64,000 nucleotides of DNA from DATKIY01 sp963726755 (GTDB lineage: Bacteria; Actinomycetota; Actinomycetes; JAHEKZ01), in NCBI GenBank assembly GCA_963726755.1, contig CAVSDB010000001.1, positions 744,001 to 808,000 on the forward strand. Direction: 5' to 3'. The notes under the pieces are model-generated. The model was not told the DNA's origin and made no database searches. It saw only the letters and a list, made by a program, of their open reading frames with translations. Both the position numbers and the translations under genes were made by a program. Below are positions 25,215-35,747 of the stretch, piece after piece (position 1 is the first letter of the stretch; every line of letters starts with the position of its first letter).

Positions 25215-25961
25215 GTGCCAGCACAGTCGGTGCAGTCGGTCGATCGGGCCCTTGAACTTCTGGCGGCCGTCGCGGCGAGCGATCATGCCCCAACCGTGGC
25301 CGAGCTGGCCGAAGCCTGCGGTATCAATCGCAGCACTGCCTGGCGGCTGCTCGCCACGTTGCAGTCGCACGGCATGGTCGAGCGGACGTCCTCGACCAGT
25401 GGGTACCGCGTGGGTTACGGCGCGCTCAGCCTCGGGGCGGCCGCCGACGTCGCATCGGTGGTGCGACGAGTGCGACCAGTCGTCGAGGAACTGTCGTCGA
25501 CGACTGGCGAGATGGTGAGCCTGGCGATCGTCAAGGCGGTCACCCTTGAGTACGTCGACCATGTGTCGGTGACTGGAGCGACGTTCCAACCGTGGACGCA
25601 GGATCAGATCTCGCTGCACTCGACGTCGAGCGGCAAGATCTTCCTGGCCTGGTTGTCGGCGCAGGAACGCGACGGTGCGCTGCCGCAGTCGTTGGAGCGA
25701 TACACCGACAGCACGATCGTCGATCGTTCGTTGCTTGACGATGAACTCGCGCAGGCGCGTCAGGTCGGCTACGCCCGTTGTGTCGGAGAGGACGCGGCGT
25801 TTACCAACGGTGTCTCGGCAGCGGCACTGGATGCGCGGCATCGTCCGATCGCCGTGGTGAATGTGTGGGGGCCAGAGCGACGGATTCCGTTGGCACGGTT
25901 CGACGAACTGGGTGCTGCGACGGTCGACGCCGCCGACCGAATTGCGGTCTTGCTCGGTTAG
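25215..25961 (+). CDS. IclR-family transcriptional regulator
   Basis: 248 residues. The GTG start is chosen because AAGGAG lies nine bases upstream; a TTG 45 bases earlier is less likely. The N-terminal winged helix (ALELLAAVAASDHAPTVAEL, CGINRSTAWRLLATLQSHGM) is followed by an effector domain (GEMVSLAIVKAVTLEYVDHV, LHSTSSGKIFLAWLS). Divergent from the BKACE-carnitine dehydrogenase genes, so it probably responds to a carnitine or betaine derivative. Confidence 0.9.
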   Translation: MPAQSVQSVDRALELLAAVAASDHAPTVAELAEACGINRSTAWRLLATLQSHGMVERTSSTSGYRVGYGALSLGAAADVASVVRRVRPVVEELSSTTGEMVSLAIVKAVTLEYVDHVSVTGATFQPWTQDQISLHSTSSGKIFLAWLSAQERDGALPQSLERYTDSTIVDRSLLDDELAQARQVGYARCVGEDAAFTNGVSAAALDARHRPIAVVNVWGPERRIPLARFDELGAATVDAADRIAVLLG

Positions 25962-28900
25962 AGAGCCAATACCGCGTCGGTCGCGATCACCGACGGCGTC
26001 GCTCCCAGTCGGGAGAACACGTCGCGCGCTTCGGTGAGGATGGCCGAGGCCTCGTCGGCTCGAGCCGTCCGCGATCAGGCAACGTCCTTGTCCGAGCAGG
26101 GCAAAGGCTCGCTCCGGAACGACACCAAACGTTCTCCAACCGCTCGGCTGCTTCGGCGTACGACGCAATGGCTGCGGTGTTGTCGCCTCGAGCCTCGGTC
26201 AGCACCGACTCCGCCGCGAGCAATGCATGTTGGGTGTACGGGTACGTCGGGTCGACACCAGTCACCAGTCGCGTCGCCAACTCAATCTGCTGAAGCGAAA
26301 CCGCCGTCCGAACCATGGCGGGTAACAACGCGGGGTAGTACTGGGTGTTCCTCGTCCCGGAGCCGGCGTCCACTTCGTTGAGGAGTTGAAGGGCAGCGTC
26401 TGCTTGTCCCAGTGACGCTCGGGCGAGTGCCGCTGACCCCAACCCGATCACAATGTCCTCGGGCGTTGCTTGGGTGCGCGCCGTCGACTCCAGCCAGTCC
26501 AACTGATCGACGACCTGATCGGCCTCGCCACGCAACGCCATGATTCGTACGAGTGCGGTGCGCACGCCGAGCAGGTCGAACACGTCGCCGCTGTCTTGAA
26601 GGTTTTCCAACATGGTCTTGGCGAGTTCGGAGGCCTCGTCAAGTTGTCCCATGTCGACGAGCGGATCGATCGTGCTCGCTGACATCGTGACGACCCAACC
26701 GGTGAGGCCGCGGGGTCGGGCGAAGTCGATGCCCTCTCGAAGAACGTCCAGAGCGGGGCTCGGCCCCTCGAACGTCCACAGCGCCATGCCGAGGTTGTTG
26801 TGAAACATGGCGACCTCAGCACCTTGTCCGGCGTCAGTGGCCAAGGCGATCGCCTCGCGCAGGTCCTGCGGTACCGCCGCCGTCTCCGAGAAGGCTGCGC
26901 GCCACTCCGCGGTAGCCGACAGCGCGTGGCCGGTCGTGGCAAACCAAGACTCTCGGCGAGGTCCAAAGCTTGCTGGGCGTGTTTGACTCCGGTGTCTGCC
27001 CTGCCTTGAAGAGACTCGTCGACGGCGAGATTGGCCAACGAGTCCACGAGTTGTGGGCCAGGAGGTAGCGGCTGCAGCAGTTCGACCTCCTCTTCGGACA
27101 TCGTCGTCCAGCGAAGATCGCCAACGCGAGAAAGCACTCCCGACAACTGACTCATCGCCTCGGCCGCTGTCGAGAGGTCGTCAGCTTCCTTGAGCGCGGG
27201 GATGGCCTCATCAAGTGCGGCTACCGATTCGGGGTAGCGACCGCTGTTCGCGAGCGCGACTCCGTAGTGGTAGAGGGCTTGCGGGCGAGCCGAGTGTCCA
27301 GGAGGAGTCAGTCGCAATGCTCGTTCGAAGGCAGCGAGCGCAGCGCTGGTCTCCAAGCCGAGTGATCGCTCGCCGGACAACGTAAGGAATCGCAGGGTCG
27401 GTGCTTCCAACTCCGCTGCCAATTCGACTCTCACCAGATGCGCGGGCGAGGTCGAGAGCCGTCGCATAGTGATGAGCCAGCACGTCCGCGACGTCTTCTA
27501 GGCGACTTGCTGTTTTGGACTCAATCCAAGCCGCGGCGGCAACGTGCCGGGTCGCGCGAGCCGTGCGCGGGAGTTGGTGGTAGGCGATGTCGCGGACCAG
27601 CAGGTGGGTGAACGAGTACTCGACCTCGCCGTCGAAAGAGGAGTGACGAACCGGGTGGACCAGTTCCCTACGTGCGAGTTCGCGGAGAATCTCGATGGCT
27701 TCGGTGGCCTCGCGGCCTGCCCATCGCGGCGAGCGTGCCGACCCAGAAGTCCACGCCAACCACCGCGGCGTCGGTCAACGTCGACTTTGCCTCGGGGCTG
27801 AGGCCATCGAGCCTCGCGGCGATGATCGCGTGCACTGACTCTGACACCGGTATCTCTGCGCCATCGACCAACTTCCAAACCGGGCCGTCTTCGACGAGCA
27901 GATCGCGGTCCTTGAGCAGGCGCACGAACTCCTCGGCGTACAGGGGATTTCCGCCGGCTCGCGAAACGACCTCGTGGTGAAGGTCGTCCGGCAGTCGCGC
28001 AGAACCGAGCAGCGCGGAGATTAGCCGTGCTGTCTCCGTTTCGGTCAGGGGAGTGAGGGCGATCGTGCTGTTCTTGCGGATGTGCGACGAGAACTCTGGG
28101 TGCTCCTCGAAGAGTTCTGGGCGAGTCGTGGCGACCACCATCAGGGGAACGCCCTCGGCATGCTCGGCAAGGTGCTCAATGAAGTCCAGCATTGGCTGAT
28201 CGGCGCTGTGAAGGTCCTCAAAGACGACCACGGTGGCATTGGTCTCCGCGATGTTCTCCAGGAATCGACGCCACGCCGTGAACAGTTCGCCGCGTTGGGC
28301 GCCAGACGATGCCTCGATCCCAATCAGGGGGAGCAGTCGCTGGTGGAACCATTGCCGTTCCGGTCCTTCAGGAAGTACTCGCTCGAGTTTGACGCTGGCC
28401 AACTGCTGCGGATCGGAGTCGAGGATTCCCGCGTGCGACCTGACGATTTCGCTGAGCGCCCAGAACGTAATGCCTTCGCCGAAGGGCAGGCAGCGCCCTT
28501 GTCGCCAGTTGATCAGATCGGGGAGATCATCGAGGTATCGCGCGAGTTCAGCGACGATTCGACTCTTGCCGAGCCCGGGCTCGCCGACGACCGTGACAAC
28601 TTGTACCGAGTTCTCGTCGATCGCCTTTTCGAAGAATCCCTTCATGAGGGCTAGGTCGACCTGGCGTCCGATGAAAGGAGTGTCGTAGTGCCTGCGCGCG
28701 TCGTCACCGACGTCGGCTCGCGGGGAGGTCGCGAGGTGTACCTGAAGCGGAGCTGACTTCCCCTTGACGGTGACCGGTTCGAGTTCGGTGAAGTTGAAGA
28801 CGCCAGCGGTAGCTTCGTACGTTGACGGTCCGACGGCGATGCCCATCTCAGGGGCGATCGACTGCAGCCGCGACGCCGTGTTGATCGCGTCTCCGGTGAC

Positions 28901-29366
28901 CGAACCTTCGCCGAACATTGAGCCGACGCCGAATCGTACGAGCACCTCGCCGGTGTTGATGCCGATGCGGAGCTGGAGCGGTTCGCCCCCGACGAACTGC
29001 ATCTGCTTCGGCGTCCTCGACGATCTGTGTGGCTGCGCGAAGTGCGCGCTCCGGGTCGTCTTCGTGCGCCGCGGGGACGCCGAACACTCCGACGACGGCG
29101 TCACCGATGAACTTCTCGACGCTGCCTCCGACGCCCTCGATGTTGTTGCGTGCCATCTCGAAGTAGCCGGACAGCATCCGGCTGACGTCCTCGGGGTCAG
29201 CCGACTCCGAAGCGGCGGTGAACCCCACGAGGTCGCAGAACAACACCGTGACGACCTTGCGTTCCTCAACGATGGGAAGGCCGGCTCCGGCGAGCGTCGT
29301 GCCGCATTCGCCGCAGAATTTGTTGGTCTCGAGGTTCTCGTGACCGCAAGCCGGGCAGGTGATCAC
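25958..29366 (-). CDS. Zinc-ribbon / class III nucleotide cyclase / AAA / TPR protein (multiple frameshifts)
   Basis: About 1135 residues from GTG. Zinc ribbon (1-30): CPACGHENLETNKFCGECG. Class III cyclase domain (about 35-210): metal Asp in FCDLVGFT and FIGDAVVGVFG, substrate Lys in SVEKFIGD, RIGINTGEV, and GDAINTASRLQ with the transition-state Asn/Arg. ATPase (about 250-560): Walker A VGEPGLGKSR and Walker B VVVFEDLHSADQP. The rest is TPR-like helical repeats (LYHYGVALANSGRYPESVAA). Frame breaks lie near 29005, 27715, 27455, 26930 and 26115. Probably an adenylate cyclase coupled to a STAND-type switch. It ends on the IclR stop. Confidence 0.87.
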
Positions 29367-29428
29367 CCCCCAACCCTATTCGCCCCCACAACCCCCTTTC
29401 CCACCAAACCCAAACACCCCCTTCCACC
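29367..29428 (-). promoter_or_regulatory. G-rich leader directly before the cyclase start
   Basis: On the coding strand this 62-nt leader has several runs of three to six G, including GGGGG three times, separated by short loops. It has the form of a G-quadruplex-prone segment. It ends in the GGGGGG that overlaps the GTG start, so folding could hide the ribosome site. Structure not shown experimentally. Confidence 0.5.
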
Positions 29429-29651
29429 TTTCCTAAGAACGACGCGCTCTCCCCTCCTGGTGGAACAAACGATGCACTCATGCTGTGGAAATCCAAGAGT
29501 TGAGTCGGCTGGTTCTGGTCGGCGCACTTCGAACGAAAACGTAGAGGGACGTCAGGTCGGATCAGTTTGGGTCCGGTCGTCCTCGGGTTGTCCACAGCAT
29601 GAACATGGAATTTGTTGCACCAGTGCGGGAGAGCGCGTCGTTCTTAGGAAA
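29429..29651. repeat. Long imperfect inverted repeat (61-bp arms, 101-bp centre)
   Basis: Left arm 29429-29489 and right arm 29591-29651. The outer 25 bases match perfectly (TTTCCTAAGAACGACGCG, then CTCTCCC), the inner 11 match perfectly (CATGCTGTGGA), and about half of the middle matches; 49 of 61 positions agree. It fills the gap between two divergent genes. It is either a MITE-like element with long terminal repeats or a duplicated promoter module facing both genes. No clear target duplication flanks it and it carries no gene. Confidence 0.8.
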
Positions 29652-29672
29652 TGGGTGCGTAGGGTGGGGCGG

Positions 29673-30828
29673 GTGAGTGGGCAGCAGGCTTCGTCGCCTA
29701 ATCCGTTGCCGCCGGAGGCCACCGGATCTCCACCAAGCGCACAGTCCCTGCTGTTCAAGGTGCTCAGTGCGATGTTCACCGGGGCGCTGCTGGCCCTCAT
29801 CATCTTCAAGCTCATCCCTGAACTCGCTGGCTACGCGAGCATCGGCGACGCCCTTAAGGCAATGTCGGCGCTTCAACTCCTCCTGCTGCTCGTCGGCGGC
29901 TTTGTCATCATGGGCCTGAACGCCGAAGCCATGCGGACGCCGATCCACGGGCTGACGTTCCGACGCGCGTTCGTCGCGCAGCAGTCGTGTACCGCGGTCT
30001 CGAACGTGATCCCGGGACCTTCTGGGACGGCCGCCCGCTTTGCGATCCTCTACTCCTGGAAGGTCAGCGTCGAGGACTTCACCCGCGCCACGTTCGCAGT
30101 GTCGGTCTGGAGCAACGCGACGATGATCTCGATGCCCGGAATCGCGTTCTTGATACTCGCGATCACCGAGGGTTCGACGTACGACGGCTTCAACCTCTAC
30201 CTGGCCGCCGCCATCGCGCTCGCTCGTCACGGTCATCGTTGTCGTGGTGGTGGTCGCGCTGCTCCGCAGCGTCGGGTTCACCCGCTGGTTGGGTCACTTC
30301 ACGCAAATCTGCGTCAACCCGCTCCGACGGCTATTTCGACGTCCGCCCGATCACCGACCTCGAGGCGCAGGCGGAGCAATTACGCGAACGCACCATCGAG
30401 GTTATTCGCGATCGCGGTGGCCACCTGACGACAGTCACCATCGGCAACTACTGGCTGAACGGTCTGCTGCTCACGGTCTGTCTCTGGTTCTCCGGCGTCC
30501 CGAGGAGTTCGCTTCCGCTGGTTCGTCGGGCTCGCGCTGTACAGCGTTGGACGCCTGTCGACGATCATCCAAGTCACCCCAGGCGGCGTCGGTGTCGTCG
30601 AGGTTGCCTACACCGCGGTCTTCGTCGCGGTGTTGGGAGATTCGCTCGACAACGAGATCGTGACTGGCGTTCTGATTTACCGACTGCTGACGTACTTGCT
30701 CCCGATCCTGGTCGGGGGTGTCACCTACGTCATCTGGCGCAGAATGCGCGCCCACGAACTGCACGAAGCGACTGAGCTCGGACTGCTGTCGGCGACGACG
30801 TTACGGCGCCGACTCCGAGTCAGTAACC
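29673..30828 (+). CDS. UPF0104 / lysylphosphatidylglycerol-synthase-TM-like membrane protein (frameshifted)
   Basis: About 384 residues from GTG (VSGQQASSPNP). Multi-pass, in the UPF0104/AglD family, which shows SNVIPGPSGTAARFAILYSW and late IIQVTPGGVGVVEVAYTAVF. Frame shifts lie near 30225 (AIAL to VTVIVVVVVALLRSVG), near 30325 (before RPITDLEAQAEQLRERTIEV) and near 30510. The family contains putative lipid-linked substrate flippases. The exact end is uncertain; the C-terminal region VIWRRMRAHELHEATEL reaches the 3' end of pgl on the other strand. Confidence 0.75.
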
Positions 30829-31497
30829 ACGACAACGTTCGGCGCACGACGGACCCGACTCGCGGGCAGCGACGGATCGGCAGCCAGGACGCGACGCAAC
30901 GTTGCTGCCTTGTCCGTTCCGGTTACCAGCCAGACGACGTGGTCCGCCGCATTGACGACGCGAGGGGTCAGCGTCATTCGTCGATGTCCGTTGAACGCAC
31001 CGACCAAAGCGACGTCCGCTACCGAGTCGACGACGGCGTCCCCGGGAGGCCACGATGCGGTGTGCCCATCGGCGCCGAGTCCCAAATGGACGACGTCCAG
31101 CCCCCGTGCGGCACGAGAGCGCAGCATCGAGGCGTACGCACCAACACCGCCAGTCGACGTCGTCTGATCCCACGGGCATCGGATGCTGCCGGGACGTTGG
31201 TACGCCGGCGGGCTCGATCAGACTTCGCTCGATCATCGCCCAGTTCCGGTCCGGGTCGTCGTCACCGACCACCCGTTCGTCCACCTGAAAGACGTCGACC
31301 CTTGCCCAATCGACTGGCAGGTCAGCCAACGCTTGCAGCATGGGGATCGGTGAGGTTCCGCCGCTCAGCGCGATTGTCGCGTTCCCACGCTCAGCGATCG
31401 CCGACGTCAACACCTCGGCGATGAGTTCGGCAGCCGTTTCGGCAGCGGCTTGAGCGGTCGCAGCGATGCGAACCTCTGGCCCGTCGCTACTCGCCAT
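30801..31497 (-). CDS. pgl: 6-Phosphogluconolactonase (frameshifted)
   Basis: About 231 residues. Hydrolyses 6-phosphogluconolactone in the oxidative pentose phosphate pathway. Start MASSDGPEVRIAAT; the conserved TIALSGGTSPIPMLQALA, VFQVDERVV and DRNWAMI are in one frame. DVVHLGLGADGHTASWPPGD and RRMTLTPRVVNAADHVVWL are in another, shifted between about 31100 and 31180. It overlaps the zwf stop by about 11 bp. Last gene of the gnd-zwf-pgl operon. Confidence 0.87.
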
Positions 31498-32885
31498 CAT
31501 CGGGCTGAACCCAACGACGCCCGGTGATCTCGTCCGCCTCGACCGGACCCCACGTCCCCCGCGCGTACGGGTGGACGGGCGTGGGCTCGTCAAGGGCGGG
31601 TTGGACGATCCGCCAGGCTTCGGCAACCGTGTCACTGCGCGCAAATCTTCGTGCTTCGCCGTCGAGTACGTCGTCGATCAGTCGCTCGTACGCGTCCTGA
31701 CGTACGCCTAACGCGTCGTCGAAGTCGACTCGCATGGCAACGTCGCGCGTTGCGAGTTCACGTCCGGGACGCTTGGCCTGGACGTCAAGCGTCACACCGT
31801 CGTCGTGACCGAGCCGAAAGCGCATCGTGTTTGCGCGCGGCTGTGGAACAGTCGCGTCGGCGAACATCATGCGTGGGGGATCGCGGAACGTGACGATGGC
31901 CTCAAGCCAGGTCTTGCTCAACGCCTTGCCCGCGCGAATGTAGAACGGCACACCAGCCCAGCGCCACGAGTCAATGCGCAACGCCATCGCCGCGTACGTC
32001 TCAACGGTCGAGTCCGGCGCCACCCCCGGTTCGTCGAGGTACCCCTCGTACTGCCCTCGTACGACGCGCTGCGGATCGACTGCCCTGATGGCCTTCAGGA
32101 CGCGAACCTTCTCGTCGCGCAATGCATCAGCGTCCTTGGCAACAGGTGGTTCCATCGCCAGCAGCGCGAGCACCTGGAGGAGGTGGTTCTGCACGACGTC
32201 GCGGATCGCGCCCGACTTCTTCGTAGAAGGCACCACGTCCCTCGACCCCGAACGCCTCCGCCATGGTGATCTGCACGTTTGCGATGTTGTTGCGATTCCA
32301 CAGCGGCTCAAGGATTGAGTTTCCGAATCGAAACACCAGCAGGTTCTCGACGGACTCTTTGCCGAGGTAGTGGTCGATCCGGAAGATGCGCGACTCGTCA
32401 AAGTGATCGTGCAGCACTCGGTCGAGGTCTTCTGCCGACTGCGTGTCTCGGCCGAACGGCTTTTCGACAATGACTCGCCCTGACTTGGTCAAGTCAACTG
32501 CTGCCAACCGTTCGATCACGACAGGGAACATGTCTGGGGGAATCGCTAGATAGAAGGACGGCCAGCGAGGCAGCTGGTGAGTTGTTCGGCCAACCGCTCG
32601 AACGTACTCGGCGTCGTTGTAGTCACCGTCGACGATCGACAGCTGTTCGGCGAGCTTGCGGAATACGTCCTCGTCGACGCTGTCACGAGCAGCCGAGATC
32701 GCGGAGTACGCGTGGTCGACCAGCGCTTGCTTGTCCCACGTGGAGCGAGCGACTCCGACGATGGGCATGTCGAGGCGACCACGTTCAGCGAGTTTGTACA
32801 GCGATGGAAACAACTTCTTGCGCGCGAGGTCACCGGTGATACCGAAGACGACGAGAGCGTCCGAGCGAGGGAGCCGCTGCTTCAT
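31487..32885 (-). CDS. zwf: Glucose-6-phosphate 1-dehydrogenase (frameshifted)
   Basis: About 465 residues. NADP motif VVFGITGDLARKKLFPSLY, active-site RIDHYLGKESVENLLVFRF, GRDTQSAEDLDRVL, and C-terminal GVPFYIRAGKALSKTWLEAI. One frame break near 32220 (FYEEVG to SGAIRDVVQNHLLQVLAL). The ATG shares one base with the gnd stop (TGATG) and its stop overlaps pgl, so the three genes are translationally coupled. Confidence 0.92.
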
Positions 32886-33925
32886 CAGTGGCCCGAGCCT
32901 TGGTCTGATGTCGGCGCGGGCTTCTCGTCGTGGCCACCGAACTGTTTACGCATCGCGCTGAGCGTGCGATCGGCAAAGTCTGCGTGGCCTTGCGAACTGA
33001 ATCGCGAGTACAGCGCAGCCGTCAGCACGTGCGCCGGAACGCCGGTGTCGACTGCCGCCCGCGCGGTCCAACGACCCTCGCCAGAGTCGGACACCCGTCC
33101 ACTGAATCCGTCGAGTTCGGGATCGTCGTGCAACGCGGCCGCTGTGAGGTCGAGTAACCATGACCCGATCACGCTGCCGCGACGCCACACCTCGCTGATC
33201 TCAGTCGTGTCGAGCGAGTACTGATAGAACTCGGCATCGGCCAGCGGTGCGCTCTCGGCATCGTGCGTCTGCTGCTCGAGTCCGACGTCGGCCGCCCGAA
33301 GTATCGCTAGGCCCTCTGCATACGCGGCCATCACGCCGTACTCGATCCCGTTGTGCACCATCTTGACGAAGTGACCCGCACCGCTCGGTCCGCAGTGCAG
33401 CCAACCGCGCTCTGACGGGGAGGGTTCCCCCGACCGACCCGGGGTACGTTCGGCCGCGTCCACCCCGGGGGCGAGCGCATCGAACAGCGGAGTGAGCCGA
33501 TCAACAGCCGCGTCGTCGCCGCCGATCATCAGGCAGTAGCCACGATGTAGGCCGAACACGCCTCCGCTAGTTCCGATGTCGAGGTAGTGAATCCCTCGTT
33601 CCTTCAGTACGGCAGCTCGCGCGACGTCGTCTCGGTAGTAGGAGTTGCCGCCGTCGATGATCACGTCGTCCGGCGATAGCAGTCCCGACAGTGTCGTGAC
33701 GGTCTGCTCGACCAAGGCCGCAGGCAGCATCACCCAGACCGTCCTTGGAGCATCAAGCTGAGCCACCAAGGACTCAAGTGAGTCCGCACCCATTGACCCC
33801 TCGTCAACCAGGGCCGAGACGGCTGCGGCATTGACGTCGTAGACCACGCACTCGTGCCCGTGGGAACGCGAGCGGCGAACCAGGTTCGCGCCCATGCGGC
33901 CAAGGCCGACCATGCCGAGCTGCAT
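32885..33925 (-). CDS. gnd: 6-Phosphogluconate dehydrogenase, decarboxylating (GndA/YqeC type)
   Basis: 346 residues, the short, probably NAD-dependent type. Start MQLGMVGLGRMGANLVRRSR with GGGAG eight bases upstream; an ATG 12 bases before is less likely. IIDGGNSYYRDD, DIGTSGGVFGLHRGYCLMIG and HCGPSGAGHFVKMVHNGIEY are diagnostic. Converts 6-phosphogluconate to ribulose 5-phosphate. First gene of the pentose phosphate operon with zwf and pgl. Confidence 0.93.
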   Translation of the reverse strand: MQLGMVGLGRMGANLVRRSRSHGHECVVYDVNAAAVSALVDEGSMGADSLESLVAQLDAPRTVWVMLPAALVEQTVTTLSGLLSPDDVIIDGGNSYYRDDVARAAVLKERGIHYLDIGTSGGVFGLHRGYCLMIGGDDAAVDRLTPLFDALAPGVDAAERTPGRSGEPSPSERGWLHCGPSGAGHFVKMVHNGIEYGVMAAYAEGLAILRAADVGLEQQTHDAESAPLADAEFYQYSLDTTEISEVWRRGSVIGSWLLDLTAAALHDDPELDGFSGRVSDSGEGRWTARAAVDTGVPAHVLTAALYSRFSSQGHADFADRTLSAMRKQFGGHDEKPAPTSDQGSGH

Positions 33926-34044
33926 TGGTGCTCCCATCGTGTCGGGGGGTCTCAGTGTGTCAGCCACTCCGACGTCCTAGTCAATCCGGACGGTTCTTGG
34001 CAAGCCAGGCGGGAGCACGGTTAAACCCCAGGAGGAACCTGCCG

Positions 34045-34317
34045 ATGGCAATCTCTATGAGTCCGAACTGTCCAGACCCCATCGTGCGTGCGACCTTGGT
34101 CGCGGTGCATCGGAGGGATCACGCACACAGCCGTGAGAGTTGTCATCCTCACGAAATTGAGGTGGTGCGACTCGGGCCAGCAGCCATGGCAATCTGCCAC
34201 GACTGCAGCTACGAGTTCGGGTTCGACGATGGTCATGTCTGCGAGCAGAGTCGCAGGGGACCACCGCCGCGCCACCGCCTGACCCCTCTCGAGGGGACGC
34301 GCCGATACGGTGCGTAG
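34045..34317 (+). CDS. Small Cys/His-rich protein, unknown function
   Basis: 90 residues with a strong AGGAGG site nine bases upstream. Not recognised. Cys residues in MAICHDCSYEFGFDDGHVCE and near SCHPHE suggest metal binding. It ends directly before the amidase GTG, so the two are coupled. Diverges from gnd. Confidence 0.55.
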   Translation: MAISMSPNCPDPIVRATLVAVHRRDHAHSRESCHPHEIEVVRLGPAAMAICHDCSYEFGFDDGHVCEQSRRGPPPRHRLTPLEGTRRYGA

Positions 34318-35747
34318 GTGGAACAACCGACCGGTGAATTGTCGACCCTCAGCCGTGCGATCAAGTCACGTGAAGTACGGGCGATTGACGTCGTGGAACT
34401 TGCCCTCAGCCGTATCGAGGAACTCAACCCGAGTCTGAACGCGGTGGTCGCGCGCTGCGACGAGCAAGCGCGCGATGAGGCGCGAGCGGTCGACGCCGCG
34501 GTCGATGCCGGCGAAGATCCCGGACCGTTGGCGGGTGTGCCGGTCCTCGTCAAGGATCTTGAGGACGTCGCAGGAATGCGGACGACGATGGGATCTTTGC
34601 TGTTCGCGGACGCGCCTCTGGCTACTGCGCACTCGACGGTTCCCGCGCGACTGGTCGGGGCCGGAGCAGTCATCGTCGGTAAGTCGAACCTGCCGGAGTT
34701 CGCCACCGAGGGGTACACCGCTAATCGGTTGTTCGGCACCACGGTTAACCCTTGGGCGACCCGAGTACTCCCCGGGCGGATCGAGTGGTGGGAGCGCGGC
34801 GGCGGTTGCGAGCGGCATGGTGCCAATCGCGACAGCCACGGACGGCGGCGGTTCGATCCGGATCCCAGCGGCGTTCTGCGGTCTCGTTGGTCTGAAGCCG
34901 ACCAACGGTGTCATCGGACGCTGGCCGCCACAGGATTGGATCGACTACTCGACCGAAGGTCCGTTCGCGACCACGGCTGCTGATCTGTCGTTGTTGATGC
35001 AGGTTGAAGCCGGCCCGGTCGCTGGTGACCCGGCGGGGATACCGACCTTGCCGTCACCGACGGGTCGTCCGGTGTCGGAACTGTGGGTCATCGATCTGTT
35101 CTGTTCGGACGGCCCGCTGCCCGAGGACGTCGCGCAGCCGTTCGGGGTTGCGGTCGAGGCAATGGCTGACTTGCTGGAATTGACTCCGCATCGCATTACC
35201 CGGCACGAGTTGTTCGGCGACGCAAACCCTGATGAGGACTGGTTTATCGCCGCCACGGCCGAACACGTCGCCCGCTTCGGTCGCGAGTGGGTCGAGGCTT
35301 CGCTGTCACAGATGCATCCGGGTGCGCGTGGCTTCATGGAGTGGGGACTGCGCGTCGAACGTGGACCAGTACTTAGCTGCGCGACGTCGACGCTACGAGT
35401 TGGTTCGCAGGCTCGACAACCTGCTCGGGCAGGACGCGATTGTCGTCAGCCCGACGAACGGTGCCAGCGGCTGGCTTGCGGATGGACGGCTAACGGTCGC
35501 CGACGAGCCGGGGATGTTGCCGCCGGAAACCTTCAACACAGCGATCCAAAACATCACCGGGCATCCGACTCTGTCGTTGCCAGCAGGGGTGTGCGCCAAC
35601 GGCGTGCCGTTCGGGCTGTCGGTCACCGGTCCGCGTTACCGCGACCTCGACCTTGTCGCGCTCGCAGCACGCTGGGAGGCAGCTCATCCTTGGCCACGCG
35701 TCGCCCCCGGCTATGTCGAGTTCAACGCGTCGATGGGACTGCGTTGA
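34318..35747 (+). CDS. Amidase-signature family amidase (frameshifted)
   Basis: About 476 residues from GTG. Amidase-signature catalytic triad: Lys in GVPVLVKDLEDVAG, Ser in the Gly/Ser-rich SPGGSSGGSAAAVASG, Ser in DGGGSIRIPAAFCGLVGLKP. Shifts near 34770 and near 35358 break the frame; the final frame holds DNLLGQDAIVVSPTNGASGW and FGLSVTGPRYRDLDLVALA. Substrate not evident; there is no gatB or gatC nearby, so it is unlikely to be GatA. Confidence 0.86.

Noticed and set aside
28764..29670. Open frame running from the cyclase antisense into the flippase-like gene
   Set aside because: The part before 29673 is antisense to the well-supported cyclase; the GTG at 29673 is the sensible start.
34318..35747. 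GatA subunit of Glu-tRNA amidotransferase
   Set aside because: No gatB or gatC neighbours; the amidase signature alone is shared by many enzymes.
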